Assembly (NCBI RefSeq): GCF_018812025.1
Contig: NC_063052.1
Coordinates: 30,643,951 to 30,707,950, forward strand
Length of the DNA: 64,000 bases
Origin: Megalobrama amblycephala
Taxonomy: Eukaryota; Chordata; Actinopteri; Cypriniformes; Xenocyprididae
Direction: 5' to 3'
Shown: positions 1 through 12,859 of the stretch, one piece after another
Position numbering within the stretch: the stretch's first letter is position 1
How the letters are laid out: every line of letters begins with the position of its first letter
Translations under genes and position numbers: made by a program
The notes under the pieces: generated by a model
Told to the model about the DNA's origin: nothing
The model's database searches: none
Seen by the model: the letters and a program-made list of their open reading frames with translations, nothing else

Positions 1-369
1 CCGTTAGCCACGGAGCACAGCCTCAAACTCATTCAGAATCAAATGTAAACATCAAAATAAACACTGTACTTACGCGATTAGACATGCTGCATGACAAACA
101 CTTTGTAAAGATCCATTTTGAGGGTTATATTAGCTGTAAAAAAACTTTTTTATGTTAAGGCAAGCGCGAGCTCTTGGGGCGTGGAGCACCAGATTTAAAG
201 GGCCACACACCCTGAATCGGCTCATTTCTAATTATGCCCCAAAATAGGCAGTTAAAAAAAATTTATAAAAAAAAATCTATGGGGTATTTTGAGCTGAAAC
301 TTCACAGACACATTCAGGGGACACCTTAGACTTATATTACATCTTTTAAAAAAAAGTTGTAGGGCACCT
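1..369. mobile_element. TTAA-flanked MITE (family A), truncated by window edge
   Basis: This is the right-hand part of a short non-autonomous DNA transposon. It ends in GGGCACCT followed by TTAA at 370-373. The body, including the stretch around 280-330 (ggggtattttgagctgaaac), recurs at 15187-16122, 18493-19458 and 20929-21356. No coding capacity is seen. TTAA target sites suggest a Kolobok- or piggyBac-like mobilising transposase (inference). Confidence 0.7.
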
Positions 370-513
370 TTAAACATCTGAGACTGTTTGGCTTGAAATT
401 AAGGTTTCTGATTAAAACAATTAAAACACCCTTTTAATTGATATCAGGTCAAATACAAACATATTGAGATGTTTGCTGACTATCATCAAAAGGCTGAAAA
501 AGATTAACATTTT

Positions 514-772
514 TGGTAACACTTTAGTTTAGGAGCCAATTCTCACTACTAACTAGTTGCTTATTAGCATGCATATTACTAGAATAATGTCTGTTTATTA
601 GTACTTACACATATTAATGCCTTATTCTGCATAACTATATTCTACATCCCATAATCCTACCTTAACAACAACCTTACTGTTATTAAGTAGTAATTAGGAG
701 TTTATTGAGGCAAAAGTCATAGTTAATAGTTAGTTAACACTGAGAACTGGACCCTAATCTAAAGTGTGACCA
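514..772. mobile_element. Short MITE with TGGTAACACTTTAG ends
   Basis: A roughly 259-bp element begins TGGTAACACTTTAG and ends CTAAAGTGTGACCA, an imperfect terminal inverted repeat. The interior is rich in A/T with ACTAACTAGTTGCTTATTAG-type words. I recognise it as a dispersed repeat common in teleost genomes. It lies in an ndst1 intron and has no ORF. Confidence 0.6.
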
Positions 773-856
773 CATTTTTATAGTTATATTTCCCAGTCCT
801 GCTGACAATAAGTGCATGAACACAGTGACTTCATGTATAAGTAAAGCGAGACTGAC

Positions 857-3800
857 GGGGTTGAGCAGGACAGTGAGGAACAGCTCTCCTCCGTCAATGA
901 GCCGATCCAGCTCCTGTGGGCCGCCGGGATAGTCCTTGTGAAAGATGGTGTGTGTGAACAGGCCACACGTCTGCCTGGGCAGGACCTGATGAAAACACAC
1001 ACAAATGTCACAGCGAATCAGTTCCGCATTTCTGACTTTATGTGTGTGTGATGGAAGCGTCGTCTTCTCTCACACACACACTCACACAGGACAGGGCCTG
1101 CCTCACTGAGGGAATAAATAGATGTGAGCTAATGTAATATTCATAACATCTCACACTGAACTCAGGAGCTCGTTATGGAATCGATGAAAAAGCGAGCAGA
1201 ATATTAATATGCTCCAGAAATAAAGCACAAATGAGACGCCAGACGGGCCAAAAAGTCTGACTGTTTTATTGTTAATGGTTGGACTTTGCATGAGACCAAC
1301 ACCTTTGATCGTTAGTTACAGGGGCTTGTGAATCTTGTCTTGTGTCGTGAGTGCTGATTTTAAAGCTTTTCAACATCTCTTTTCACAAACGACAGAGAAC
1401 AGACTGGAAGTCATTCATTTCTGTTGGAGAGTTGTGCACGTATAGGCCTAATATTCGGATCGGATCTGAAGGCATTATAATATAAAACATTTCAGCTTCT
1501 TTGGCTAGTCAGATACAACAGACCAATCGCACGTAAGATTTATTTAAAAAAAAAAAAAAATTTTTAATCAAAACAATGAGCGAGATTTGAGAATTATCAT
1601 CCTTTTTCCAATAAAACTTGTTTCTTTAAGCAGTATTTCTATACAATGGTTAAGAATAAAATCTGAAATAATTATTTTATAATTATTTAACATTTAATAG
1701 TATTTTATAATTATTCTAAATGTTTTTATATTTTATAGTAATTGTACAATTACTGCATTAAGTTATTTTATAATTTAAAATTATATATTATATTATTTCA
1801 TGATTATGAAATAATTATTTCATAATTATGAAATAATTATTTCATAATGATTTTATAATTACAAAATTATTTATGTTTATTAGCACTGGGAATCCCAATT
1901 ATTTTATAACTATTTCAAAATTATATATAATATTATTTCATAATTATTATAATTATTACATAATTACTACAGTTATATACTTATGATAATTTAATATTTT
2001 ATATTATTTCATAATTATTTTATGTAATATTTCATAATCGTTTTAATATTTACATTTTATACTTTTTTATAATTATTATATTATTATTTCAGTGATTTTA
2101 TCATTTATAATTAAGTAATCCCAAATAAATTAATAATTTATATTATTTCATAATTGTTTCAAATCATTAAATATTATTATTTCACAATTATTTTAATAGT
2201 TAAATTACTTTATAATTATTGCATATTTAATTCTTTTAATTTATAACTATTTAATAATTCCAAATGACTTATTTTTTAATATTATTCTATAATTCTAAAA
2301 GAATTATTAGATATAAAATAACTATAAAATATTTATAGCATTTTGTTTATTTTTATTTTATAATTACAAAAATATTATTTATGTTGATAACCACTAGAAA
2401 ACCCATAATATTTTTGGTCATTTGTTATAATTATTCACTCATTCTATTGTGATGAATAAGTGGAGGGTAAAAGCTCTTGCTGTCACTCTTCGTAACAATG
2501 TGAAGATATGACTGTCACTGAGGGCAAAATGTGACAGTCGTATACAATGGTCAGAATCAATGAAAAAAAGTGTCAATTTAACAATTCAGCTGTTCATCTG
2601 CTGACACATATTTCCATATGAACAATAATAATGAGCTCACAAACACACACACACTCACTCTGATGCCGCGGTGAATGAATCCACGTCTGAACCGAGCGGG
2701 TTTGAGATGTGGATACTCCTCAGTGCTGGTCACTCTGATGTCCCATACGCGCTTCCAGGCCTCGTACAGCTGGATGTGAACGGGATACACGCCGGAGTGA
2801 TGAGGAGCCACTGCGTAACCCAGATGAGTCGGGATAGAGTGATCCTACAGGACAAAATCAACCAGCACAACACAGAATGACAGTCAGAACTGATGAATAA
2901 AACACTCCAGACCCATGTGTGTGTATGTGCGTCTCACCTCAGCGAAGCGTCGGTTCAGGATCATCTGCTCCGCTAACACACTCTGGTTATGGAAGCGGTG
3001 TGGCTGCATGTGACTCCACATGTGAGGAAACCACCAGAACTCATGAACGTACGACAGCAGCAGATCATCACCCAGATCCTCCTCATCAGTACCTGACACA
3101 CACACACACACATTTAGTCATATACACACACGCTACCAGTAAAAAGTTTGGAATAATTATGATTTTTTTTAAATGTTTTTGAAAGAAGTCTCTTCTGCTC
3201 ACCAAGGCTGCATTTATTTATTTATTTCATCAAAAATACAGTAAAAATTTTAATATTGTGAAATATTATTACAATTTAAAATAACTGTTTTCTATTTGAA
3301 TATATTGCAAAATGTAATTTATTCGTGTGATGCAAAGCTGAATTTTCAGCATCATATATATCATCAATGCTTCTCAAAAGCTGAGTTTTCACTCACCTGC
3401 ATGAAAGAACTTCCCTGAGAAGCCCAGGTTAAAGGTGAAGTCTGGAATCGACCTCCGCAACTCATTCTGAGTTTCAACCAATGCCTGAGAAGATACACAC
3501 ACGCCACACACTATTCATGATATTCACATATCTACACATAATTCATGTATGCAAAAAATAGCGTTTTCCAAATGGAGACATCCGAAACTATAGGGAAGTG
3601 TTGTTTACAATTTTTTTGTTTTTGTTTATTTGATTCAAATGATTGTGTGTATTTGATCTCAGCTTCATCACACTCATCTACACACATCGAACACACATTT
3701 ACAACTACAACAGCATGTTTATGTGGCGAGTAAATAAAAAGATTTCATTGCATTCTTCCACCCTCTCTGTTTCTCACATGCAGCAATTGCATAACTTCAG

Positions 3801-6800
3801 TAGACATGATATATAGTGATTATAGATGAGTTGAATAGAATACTTTTACAGACTTTAATGCTGCTTTTAAGCTGCTCTTTTGTTCATTCTGCTAGAATCT
3901 AATGAAATCTATCATAAGCACGTCAAGGTCTTATTTCACCTCAAAATCAAACAAAATTAAAGGGGAAAAAATAAGAAATTTTAAAATTCATTTCAAAATA
4001 TATTTATTTTATTTCAAAATATATTTTTCATTAAGAAAATTCACTATTTTTGCATTGTGACATTATTTTCATGACAAATAGGCAAATCAATTTTCAGTGG
4101 TGCAAAAAAGATTTTTTTTTACATGTGGTTCATGTGTAAAGCTTTAATTAAATAATTAAATCACAAAAATGTCAAATTAAAATAAATAATTGTGAAAAAC
4201 ATTTGATTTTGATCAATTAATGATAAATTATTAAAATATTATCTTAATATCTCAGGGGGACTTCAAGTCAATATTTAAGCTCAAAAGGGGTTTGGCTGAG
4301 AAAAAAAAAAGTTTGGTAATAGCTGATTTATACAGAAAATATAATTATATAATATGTATTTATGATTGAAGTGTTTGCTTTTAATATATTCTGATCAAAT
4401 AAATAATACTGTATTTTAGTCATTTTTACTTTAATGCAGTAGAAATGACTAATGATTTAGTGATGATTCTCATTAGATTCTCATTAAAACACCTGGACAC
4501 ATGATCAAAACAATGTCACAATGCAAAAAAAAAAAAATTTTAAAATTAAAAAATTAAAAACTTAGAGTGTCTTAAAAACAAGCTTCATTCTCTTTATACA
4601 AAATTTAATTTATTATCTTTTTCCCTTAGATTTTGATATGAAATGTGATCCGGACATGTTTTCAAAAGATGTTTGCACGATGTTTGCATGAAAACAACAC
4701 ATAAAATAAAGAAGCCACTGTAGCTTTAGATTCCAGCTGTAATTTGGCTTGTGATTTTCCCATAGTTCCATGCTTCCCTTAGTTTTCCCTTAGTTTCCAT
4801 GCTTCTTTTTTTTGCACTTTCTTCTAATAATAGACAAAAAGCCTAAAAGCAGATGTTTGAGTCAATCTCTTTATGTCACCTTAACATCCGCCACCTTCAT
4901 CCTGGTCCCTTCCTTGCCCACAAATATGTCATCGATGTCCACCAATATGAAGCGGTCCAGGGACAGAGACAGTCTCTTTGCGGTGAGGAAGGACATGGCG
5001 TCCACAAACACCAGCTTATGAAGCCAGAAGGAAAGGTTGTGTCCGAACAGGACCCTCTGGATCCCGTCGTGCAGCCCGAGATCTTGCACCACGGAGGTGT
5101 GCAGAAGAGCACCGAGCCCAACGCTCTCCCCCGTACGGGTTTTCGCCAGCAGAACCGGCTCGTAGGTGGAGTGATTGGACTGGAAGACTGTCCAATCATC
5201 CCCGGGAAGAGGACCGCTGACCACCTGAGACAGAGACACAGAGAACGCTTTATTTGGAAGTTAAACTTCACCTGATGAAGACTGAAACCTCATCTGACCT
5301 GCTGCGCTCGTGTGATATGAAGAAGAGGTGATTTAGGGTTGACAGTACAGTCCTTCAGTCCCAGGTTGGAGTGCAGGAACAGAGGGAATCCTTTCAGCTG
5401 CGCACTCAACAGACTGTTCTCATTGGCCTAACGGGACAGACAGGAAGTGACATCAGATCATCTGATATAAATGCTGCGTTCCATCCAAAGTCAGATCCCT
5501 GCTGAAAAATCCAGCATAAACCAGCATGAATTCCATGCTGGTCCAGGCTGGTTTATGCTGGTATAGTGCTGGTCCAGCTGATGGAGCTGGTGAAGCTGGT
5601 TTACCAGCATGGTCTTGAGGGGTTGGATTGTGAGTAGGTCAGCTGTCTATATACAGTACGAGCAGTACTTTGGGCCAGGCTTTTTTTTGCTTGCTTATTT
5701 CTATATTAAACACATTAATGACGTAAAGGAAAAACAATATAATGATTTAATATCCGATTTATTGTAATAAATAACTTCGTAAAACAATTAAAATTTGAAA
5801 AAAACAAAAGCTCCCTCTCTTGAAAGTAGCATTACATTTTTTTTTTTTTTAATTGTTTTAGTTACGGTTATATTATTAATCAATGTCGTCTGAAATTTTG
5901 AATACAGTAAAAATTCAAACTGGTGAAATGTTTCAAAGGATTTGTATCGTGTTCCAAAGAACTGTACAAAAATCAGTTAAAATCAATTAAAAATTACTCG
6001 TGTACATTGCAAAACAAAACATTTAGAGATATGAAAACAAAGACAAATGTGAAATAAGAGCATAATCAACAGCAGTTCAATAACATGTGTTATGAGAAGA
6101 GCTCTTTCAATGGGATTGCTAATAACAACTGGATAATGGACATTCAATCTGAAAGTTGCTATTTTTAAAGACTTTAATGGTCATTTGGGAACTCGTGTGG
6201 AGATCCAGCTGCCAATCACTGATTACAAAAAGTGTACATAGTAAAAGGTGTCATTGCGGTCAGGAGCATTAAATGTTGTAGTCAATAGTGATTGCATGCA
6301 CTTGAAAGACAAATAATTCAATCAAAGTTAACGGCCAAGTGCCTAACTAAAGGGAACACTAATCACCATAACGGTGACTTCACACAGACATCAACAACTT
6401 TTATACATGTACTATATGAAGTAAATAAAGCCAAACATGGTGATGATGATGATATGTCACCAGAGGATGTTTAAGCATCCTCTGGTAAGATATCATTGAT
6501 TTTTTATTTGTGGTTGATTTCATCTAAGGCTGTGTGGCTTTGAGTCAGTTGTAGTTGTTCTGCTGTCCGCTCATCTCTTCTCTTTTTTCAGTTCTTGTTG
6601 GTCCTCTTATCGTCAGTGATTCTGCTTGTTAACTGTAGGTGTATCATCACTAATGGTCAATCATCACTTGCAGTTAATGAAATAAAGTAGATTCACTCTA
6701 CAACAATGCTTCAGTGTTACTTTTGGTTTCTATAGATTGGGACCATATGAAAACTAAGCAGTGTTTGTTTTACGCTCAGGTAGGGCTGTGCCGATAAACG

Positions 6801-9159
6801 ATATCATATCGAATCGCGATAAAATATATGTCGATAACGATGATAAGCTCTAGGCATTTTTACTCAATATGGATTAATATAAGAGCCAATCATACAGCAG
6901 AAATATGCGACAACAGCCAATCAGCGTGCAGCTTTTAATATTCACATCAAAGAACAAAGTCAATTTCCTACGGCACATTGCAAAAGCAAAGCAAACTCGA
7001 CACAAGGACGACAAAAATTAATGGAAGCTGCGACGAAAGTACAACCAACCTCAAGTTATTATCCAAAAATGATGAAATTGTCGACAAAAAAGGTAGCACG
7101 AATTCAGTTATATGGAAGTGGTTTGGTTATTTGGACCAGGCACAGATTAACACGATCTGTAAAATATGTCGTCGGACGGTGAAAAACAAGACTTTCAACA
7201 CAACCAACCTATTCCATCACAGTGCTTCCCACACATACACTTTACTTGGGCGGGCTGCCCAGGTATATTAATGGCCGCCCAAGTATATTTGGAGACACAT
7301 TTATGCTTTTATTATTTTTATCCTCTCATACTTTTGTATCCGCCCAAGATAATGAAACCATCCGCGATCGATTAACTAGTGGAAAATCTCCCCTCGTCCT
7401 ACGTGTTTCGTACCTGCTCATTATGTGTGCGTCAGAACTGTTTACTCCCGCTGACATTCCCACGTGCGCTGCAGAGATTCGGTGGATATTTCACAAAGAG
7501 CGCTGCATGTTGCAATGTCACAAGGCGGTGCTGTTGCGCGTTCTACATGCTTGCGCAACAGCGTTTTAGGCTGCTTCAAAGTGATCCTCAATCCATGAAA
7601 AGCACAGATTTATGCCAAGCAATTGCTAATGAACTCAAGTTGATGAATTATTACCATGTCTACTTTATGGCCTTTATATAAAATGTTTTAGACGGTTGTA
7701 AGAATCTGAAGGATCAGCCCGCAATTGTGTAGACATTTCAAAATAAGAGTCCAGGTGTATTTCGGGCTTGTTTATAATTAAAAGTCACATGCTAAGTTAG
7801 TAGGTTGTCTTAATTTTTTTAAGGCCAAATGTGTAATCTGTTTTTGTTAATAAACTATTCTTTAAAATGTAATTAATGAACCCTCACATTTTTGTGGCTT
7901 CAGTCATAGTTGGGATACTCTTTTAAAGCTGGCAGCATTAACAGTTTATATATTGAAATATATATCGTTATCGATTAATATGGGAAAAAATGATCAAGAT
8001 TACATTTTTGCCATATCGCCCAGCCCTACCCTCAGGATTTTGCTATGTACCAACAAACGTAACCTGCAACATATTTTTATTTATTAAAGAATTTTTTTTT
8101 AATTAATTGGATAATTGTCTTGGTCTTTATATAACTATAAACACGCTAAGAAACGTGACATGTAGCACATAAGCAAGTTTTGTTGTGGTCTTGCTGAGAT
8201 CATACCAGCACCCAAAAACAACATATGCTGGTCCACCAGCATCCCAAGCTGGTCCCAGTGTGCAAAACATACCTTATGCTGGTCCACCACTTCCCATGCT
8301 GGGGACCAGCAAACCAGCATTCCAGCATGCAAAACATACCTTATGATGGTGACCAGCAATGCTGGATTTTTCAGCAGGGATGTAGGATATTCATACTCGC
8401 TATCTCTGACCACCATTGCAAGATGCTCAGAAAATAACAAGATGCTCAGAACCAATACTTTTGCTGGTTAACCGGTAGCCTATATCTTACATTTGTCCTG
8501 TCTGCCGCCTGTAGATTTGAGACTATTGATTCATTTTCTCCAAGTATTATAAATCTCACTGATTATGACAATGTAGGAAATTGTACTTTTCCAAGAAGGA
8601 TGTTGAAACGCTGATGTGTGAAACTGATATAGTCGCTTACCTTAAAGAAGCCAATAATTCCAACTCCAAACTCGATACAGTATCTGTCCAGTAATTCCCT
8701 ATTCCAGGCATCCATGTTCACATACTTCAGGATGTTTTCATACACAATCAGCACAAAGCGGCCCCGCTGTCCGTCCGTTAACGTGGGCATGTCCCCTTTT
8801 CCGGGAGAAATTTCCATCCGGTACCGGAATCGCGCAGACTCCAGGATGGCCACGATCTCCTGGCCGAGCTGCGAATACTGACTCTCCACGAACACCAGCA
8901 CGACCGGATCCGTCCGCGAGCCATCGGACGACAATGTCCCACCCACTCGAGCAAGGAAGGGGAGTGGTCGAGAAGAGGTCACGTAGAGGTCATCGGCTGC
9001 ACGTCCTGCTGTCACGGACGGCTCGAGCTCTCGTTTGACAGCATACAGGAAGTAGGAAGAGAGGAAGACGCTGAGAACGCAGAGGAGGAAGAGGAAGACG
9101 AAGCTGGTCTGTAGCGGCACCTGGCGAACAAGACGGCGCAGGCGGAGCACGCCGGGCAT
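857..9159 (-). CDS. ndst1: Heparan sulfate N-deacetylase/N-sulfotransferase 1, 5' half (partial)
   Basis: This Golgi type II membrane enzyme N-deacetylates and N-sulfates GlcNAc in heparan sulfate. Six minus-strand coding exons with GT-AG borders fit in frame: 8641-9159, 5299-5427, 4880-5224, 3397-3484 plus 2938-3092, 2659-2844 and 857-985, giving about 517 codons. The chosen start gives [13 protein letters not shown], followed by one transmembrane segment (about residues 20-43), as in NDST1 rather than NDST2. Recognisable deacetylase-region motifs include [55 protein letters not shown] (HxxxH, probable metal site) and [10 protein letters not shown]. The exon carrying the start may extend to an acceptor at 9473 as 5' UTR. 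The last exon seen stops after LLNP at a GTCAGT donor; the sulfotransferase domain should lie beyond position 1. Proximity to cd74 matches the human locus. Which teleost paralogue (ndst1a or ndst1b) it is cannot be decided here. Confidence 0.95.
986..2658. other. ndst1 intron, strongly AT-rich with local palindromes
   Basis: This intron lies between two deacetylase-region exons. From about 1540 to 2450 it is almost pure A/T, with tandem self-complementary words such as ATAATTATTTCATAATTATG around 1795-1855. No exon or RNA gene is seen. About 1020-1500 is ordinary unique-looking sequence. Confidence 0.6.
3130..3360. repeat. Dispersed cyprinid repeat (CTCACCAAGGCTGCATTTAT type)
   Basis: The sequence around 3190-3355 matches, in opposite orientation, a stretch at about 21415-21625 (ATTCAGCTTTGATCACAGGA ... 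TGCAGCCTTGGTGAGCAGAG). I recognise it as a very common dispersed element of cyprinid introns. There is no coding capacity. Confidence 0.6.
3485..4879. other. ndst1 intron without recognisable features
   Basis: AT-rich intronic sequence lies between the exons at 3397-3484 and 4880-5224. It holds several homopolymer A/T runs. I see no exon, RNA gene or clear transposon end. Confidence 0.5.
6781..8028. mobile_element. hAT-like transposon nested in the 5.5-8.4 kb element
   Basis: Termini are TAGGGCTGTGCCGATA and TATCGCCCAGCCCTA, continued by inverted GATATCATATCG / ATATCG-rich subterminal sequence. The flanks CGCTCAGG (6773-6780) and CCCTCAGG (8029-8036) form an 8-bp target duplication with one mismatch, as expected of hAT transposons. 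A BED-type zinc finger fragment is encoded inside; the catalytic part is missing. Confidence 0.8.
6978..7271 (+). pseudogene. hAT transposase N-terminal remnant with BED zinc finger
   Basis: A 97-codon open stretch contains SVIWKWFGY followed by CKICRRTV and a [11 protein letters not shown] histidine end. That is the order aromatic pair, CxxC, NL-HxxxxH seen in BED fingers of hAT transposases. It departs from the family after the second histidine and has no RNase-H/DDE or dimerisation region, so it is a broken remnant. It lies within hAT-like termini, which supports the call. Confidence 0.6.
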
Positions 9160-10839
9160 CACACAAACAAACAAACAAACAGCTAAAAGAAGGAAAACTG
9201 GAGTTCAATCTACATGTTCACGTTCTTTTGGGGATGTAAAACAAGAGGAACATGACACAAATGTCTCTGTGCTTCTATGTGACCATTGCTGAGGTGGAGA
9301 TTGGGGGCGGGGCTCTAAGCTTGAGTGGATGTTTCGTTTGTCCGTCATCGGACCGGCTCCACCCTCTTGTTCACTCTGACACTCTTGATTGGTCACAGAC
9401 AGCTGAGGGGAGCCGGCTCTGCTGTGACTGACAGATAATCATTGCTTCGGTATCCCAGTTGGCACCTGCACACCTGAAAGAAACAAATATGAATAATCAG
9501 GAAAAAATGTTTAAAAGAAAGAATATATAAAAATATATATGCAAATATATGCACTGCGTGTTCATTTACATGCGAGCAGTTCATGATCCAGTGTTTTCAG
9601 TGTCTCAGAGCATCTCAGTAAATCTCCACATTGTATAGTTGTGCTGTAAAATCATTTGTTTTTCTTGAATATACATTTTATTTTACAGGAAAAATATTAC
9701 AATAGTAATAATGCTTATTTTGTTTAATTTTTTAGATTAAAAATTATATTAAATATTAAATATGATATTATTATTATTATTATTATTACTATTATATATT
9801 CATTCTTTTCATTTTGCAGTGAAATAATATTACAATAGTATTATTTCTTATTTTGTTTAATATTTTTATTAATAATTATATTTTTCTTAAATACTTATTT
9901 TGTAATTTACAGTGAAATAACATTACAATAATAATAATAAATAGTATTTCTTTTATATTTAAATAATAATAAAATATTAAAAATAAAAATAACTGTTTAA
10001 AACACATTTTGAATTATAAATTAATTTTAATCAGAAAAATTGCTATTAGAGTCCCCCCATATAGTGTAGCCCTAAATTTAATAACTAAGCTTAAAGGTCT
10101 TTTCAATTTATATTTATTTATTACACCTTTCTCTGGAATACCTGATTGTGATTGGTCAAATCAAAATTGGCCAAAACAAAAAACAAACAAAAAAAACAGA
10201 CATACAGGGGGGAAAAACACCGGAATAAAAGGGAAAAACAGATTTAGAAGAAGATTCTTCATTGGAAGGCTCAGAGGAACACACACACACACACCTCTGG
10301 TGACGATGACACAGAGCTCAGGGCATGAGGAGGAATATCAAAGTCAGATTAGAGACAGCGAGTTCAGACACGCAGCAGGAGAGACGCGGTTCTGGGCGGC
10401 GGAGTGTCACTGTGGCCTGATGGCTTTGTTCTCAGCGGGTTTCAGGAACTATTTGGGCTGAATTTGCATAGATTTCACACCATCTTTGGACAGGATGTGC
10501 TTCAACAGGGCTGTGAAATTGTGTCCTGATTCTCAGCGGGTGTAAAAATACACATCAAATTCAACCACAAATTCAGAGAAGTTTCAGCTGCATCAGTCGA
10601 TGAAAACAAATGATCTAGATGCTCAAAAATCTGCACATCAATGGATGAACACGGTATGATCAGCTGGCCATGAGCTGCTCTGATGGTCAGAATCTTATTT
10701 AAACTCAAAATAAATAAATACTCCATCTAATAAATTCATATGTTTATTATGTTTCTATCATGTTTTGTATATGATATGTTTCTATCATGTTTTGCTTTTT
10801 ATATATGTTTTGCAACAGTTCTTTTAACCCTAAAAGATG

Positions 10840-11410
10840 GAGTGTGTAGCTTTTCATTTCTTAAACAACCATGTATTAAGATATATCATGGCCATATTCC
10901 AGGATGACAATGTCAAAATTCATCAGGCTCAAATTGTGAAAGAATTGTTGGGAGGGAGCATGAAGAATCATTTTCACACATGAATTGGCACTGACCTTAA
11001 CCTCAGTGTAAGTTTTTTGGGATGTGCTGGAGGACAGTTTACAGAGTGCTCACCTCTTGCATTTTCAATACAAGATCTTGACCAAAAAATGATGCACCTC
11101 TCGAAGTTGTGATGTTATTTCCATCAAGAGGTGCATCAGTTTTTGGTCAAGATCTTGTATTGACAATGCAAGAGGTGAGCACTCTGTAAAATCTCATCCA
11201 GCACATCCTAAAGACTTTCAATGAAATTAAGGTCTGGACTCAGAGGTGCAAATTCATGAGTGAAAATGATTGCTCAAGCTCTCTGAACCATTCTTTCACA
11301 ATTTTAACCCTGGTGAATCTTGACATTGTCATCCTGGAATATGGCCATGATGTGACCTACATGGTTGTTATGAAATGAAAAGCTACACACTCCATCTTTA
11401 AAAGGTTAAA
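10840..11410. mobile_element. Palindromic Tc1-like transposase-derived MITE
   Basis: The sequence is a head-to-head inverted repeat. TGTAGCTTTTCATTTCTTAA at the left is mirrored by AATGAAAAGCTACACACTCC at the right, with the two arms meeting near 11090-11130. Each arm matches the 3' end of a Tc1-like transposase gene that is better preserved at 53508-53756 (FQDDNVKIHQAQIVKE, then LWDVLDE). The element continues to about 11520, where GGCCGGGCAGTGTATA may be an end. Confidence 0.65.
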
Positions 11411-11875
11411 AGAAACGTTGCCAAACATATAACATTATAGAAAAAATAATGATCCATTCATAGATTCTTAAGTATTTGCCTATTAAAATCCAAACAGCAA
11501 CTTTTTTTTTGGCCGGGCAGTGTATATGATATTTAAGTAAATGAATTTTATTCAAGAATGACTAGGTGCATCAAACAAGTTGGTGTGTTTCATCAACCGA
11601 GGAGATTATACCATGTTGACAGAACCGGCTCACCCAGTTATGTTGATTATAAAGAGAGCAATTATTTTTTATGTGTTGCAACTCGCCACACATGTCTGAT
11701 GTAGACTAATTCAGTTTGATAAAAACTGCACTGTATTTAGCACATGAGCAAGTGTGCTTACCGAGTATAACTACAGAGTTTACAGAGTTAGTAAAAAAAA
11801 GAGCAACTCTGAAGCTTTTAGTTTGTAATTGAATGTAATCAGCAACATAAAAAAGTAACAATTTAAAATAAGGTT

Positions 11876-12090
11876 CCATTTGTTAACATTAGTTAACTAC
11901 ATGAACTAAACATGAACTAACAATGAAAAATACTTCTAAAGCATTTATAAATCTTAATGGCAATTTCATAATTTAATAATTCTTTATTAAAATCAAAAGA
12001 CTTGTCTGTTTCTGTTAATATTAATTAATGGCCCTGAGCAGCAGTTGTTCATGGTTAGTTAGTATTAGTATTACTGTAAAGAGTTACCAA
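11876..12090. mobile_element. MITE with GTTAACATTAGTTAACTA words
   Basis: Begins near AATAAGGTTCCATTTGTTAA and ends near TACTGTAAAGAGTTACC. It is a familiar cyprinid dispersed repeat with GTTAACTA/TAGTTAAC repeats. A one-ended relative occurs at about 51945-51990. Non-coding. Confidence 0.5.
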
Positions 12091-12859
12091 ATAAATTATG
12101 TGAACATACATAAAATGCACATTAGGGCTTCATAATTAATTGAAAATTTTGGTTTAGCGTTGTAACCAATCACTGATATGTTTATTTAAAAATAAATGTA
12201 GTATTTTAATGTAAATTATATGGGGAAATTGTGATTTTCTCATTCAGACATAAGGGGAAAGATACAAGCATGCACACAGAGCAGATCTGAGCAGAAGTTG
12301 TTTAAGGTTTGTTCTCATTTTGCAGCACTTGCATGTGTCGAACTCACAGAACCCCCCACTGGGCCTTTGATGTGAGTGTGTGAGAGTTTGAGAAGCATTG
12401 TTGGAGCTGCTAGCAGGAGAATGCATTTGATATATGAGTGTAACAACAAAAGCAGCGCTGGGACTCTGGAACGGGTCGGCCCATTGTGAGAGGGGCCAGC
12501 CGAACCCTCGGGTCAACAGGAATCCTCACGCAGCCCTACATTGACACTAACAAATGACGTTCCGTAGCAACCGTTCACTCTCCATGGAAACGCTGCATGA
12601 AGGCCGTGGAAACGGTGTGACAGAATGGAGACCCTCACTGGGACCGCCAGACTCAACCGGCCTGGATTCAACCAGAGTTCACGGCGGGATTCTGATGAAA
12701 CCTGAACAGAAATTTAGAACTGCAGATGAGAAATCTATTCTAGAACTCCTGATGAGAATTCTGGAACTCACAATGGAAATTCTAAAACTTTAGAACTGTG
12801 AATGAGAATTCTACTTTAACTACATAGCCTGATTCATAAATCTGTTTTAGTTTAGTCAG

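Larger units (their letters stand above)
5495..8381. mobile_element. Composite TIR element with CTGGT-rich subterminal repeats
   Basis: The left end ATCCCTGCTGAAAAATCCAG and the right end CTGGATTTTTCAGCAGGGAT are exact inverse complements. Both flanks carry repeated CCAGCATnnnnCTGGT words (5510-5635 and 8200-8365). If the outer AT is a duplicated target, the element runs 5497-8379. It sits in the ndst1 intron between 5428 and 8640 and has been enlarged by a hAT-like insertion at 6781-8028. No transposase of its own is seen. Confidence 0.7.

Noticed and set aside
857..9159. Identification as ndst2
   Set aside because: The N-terminal start and membrane segment ([22 protein letters not shown]) follow NDST1, and cd74 is the expected NDST1 neighbour.
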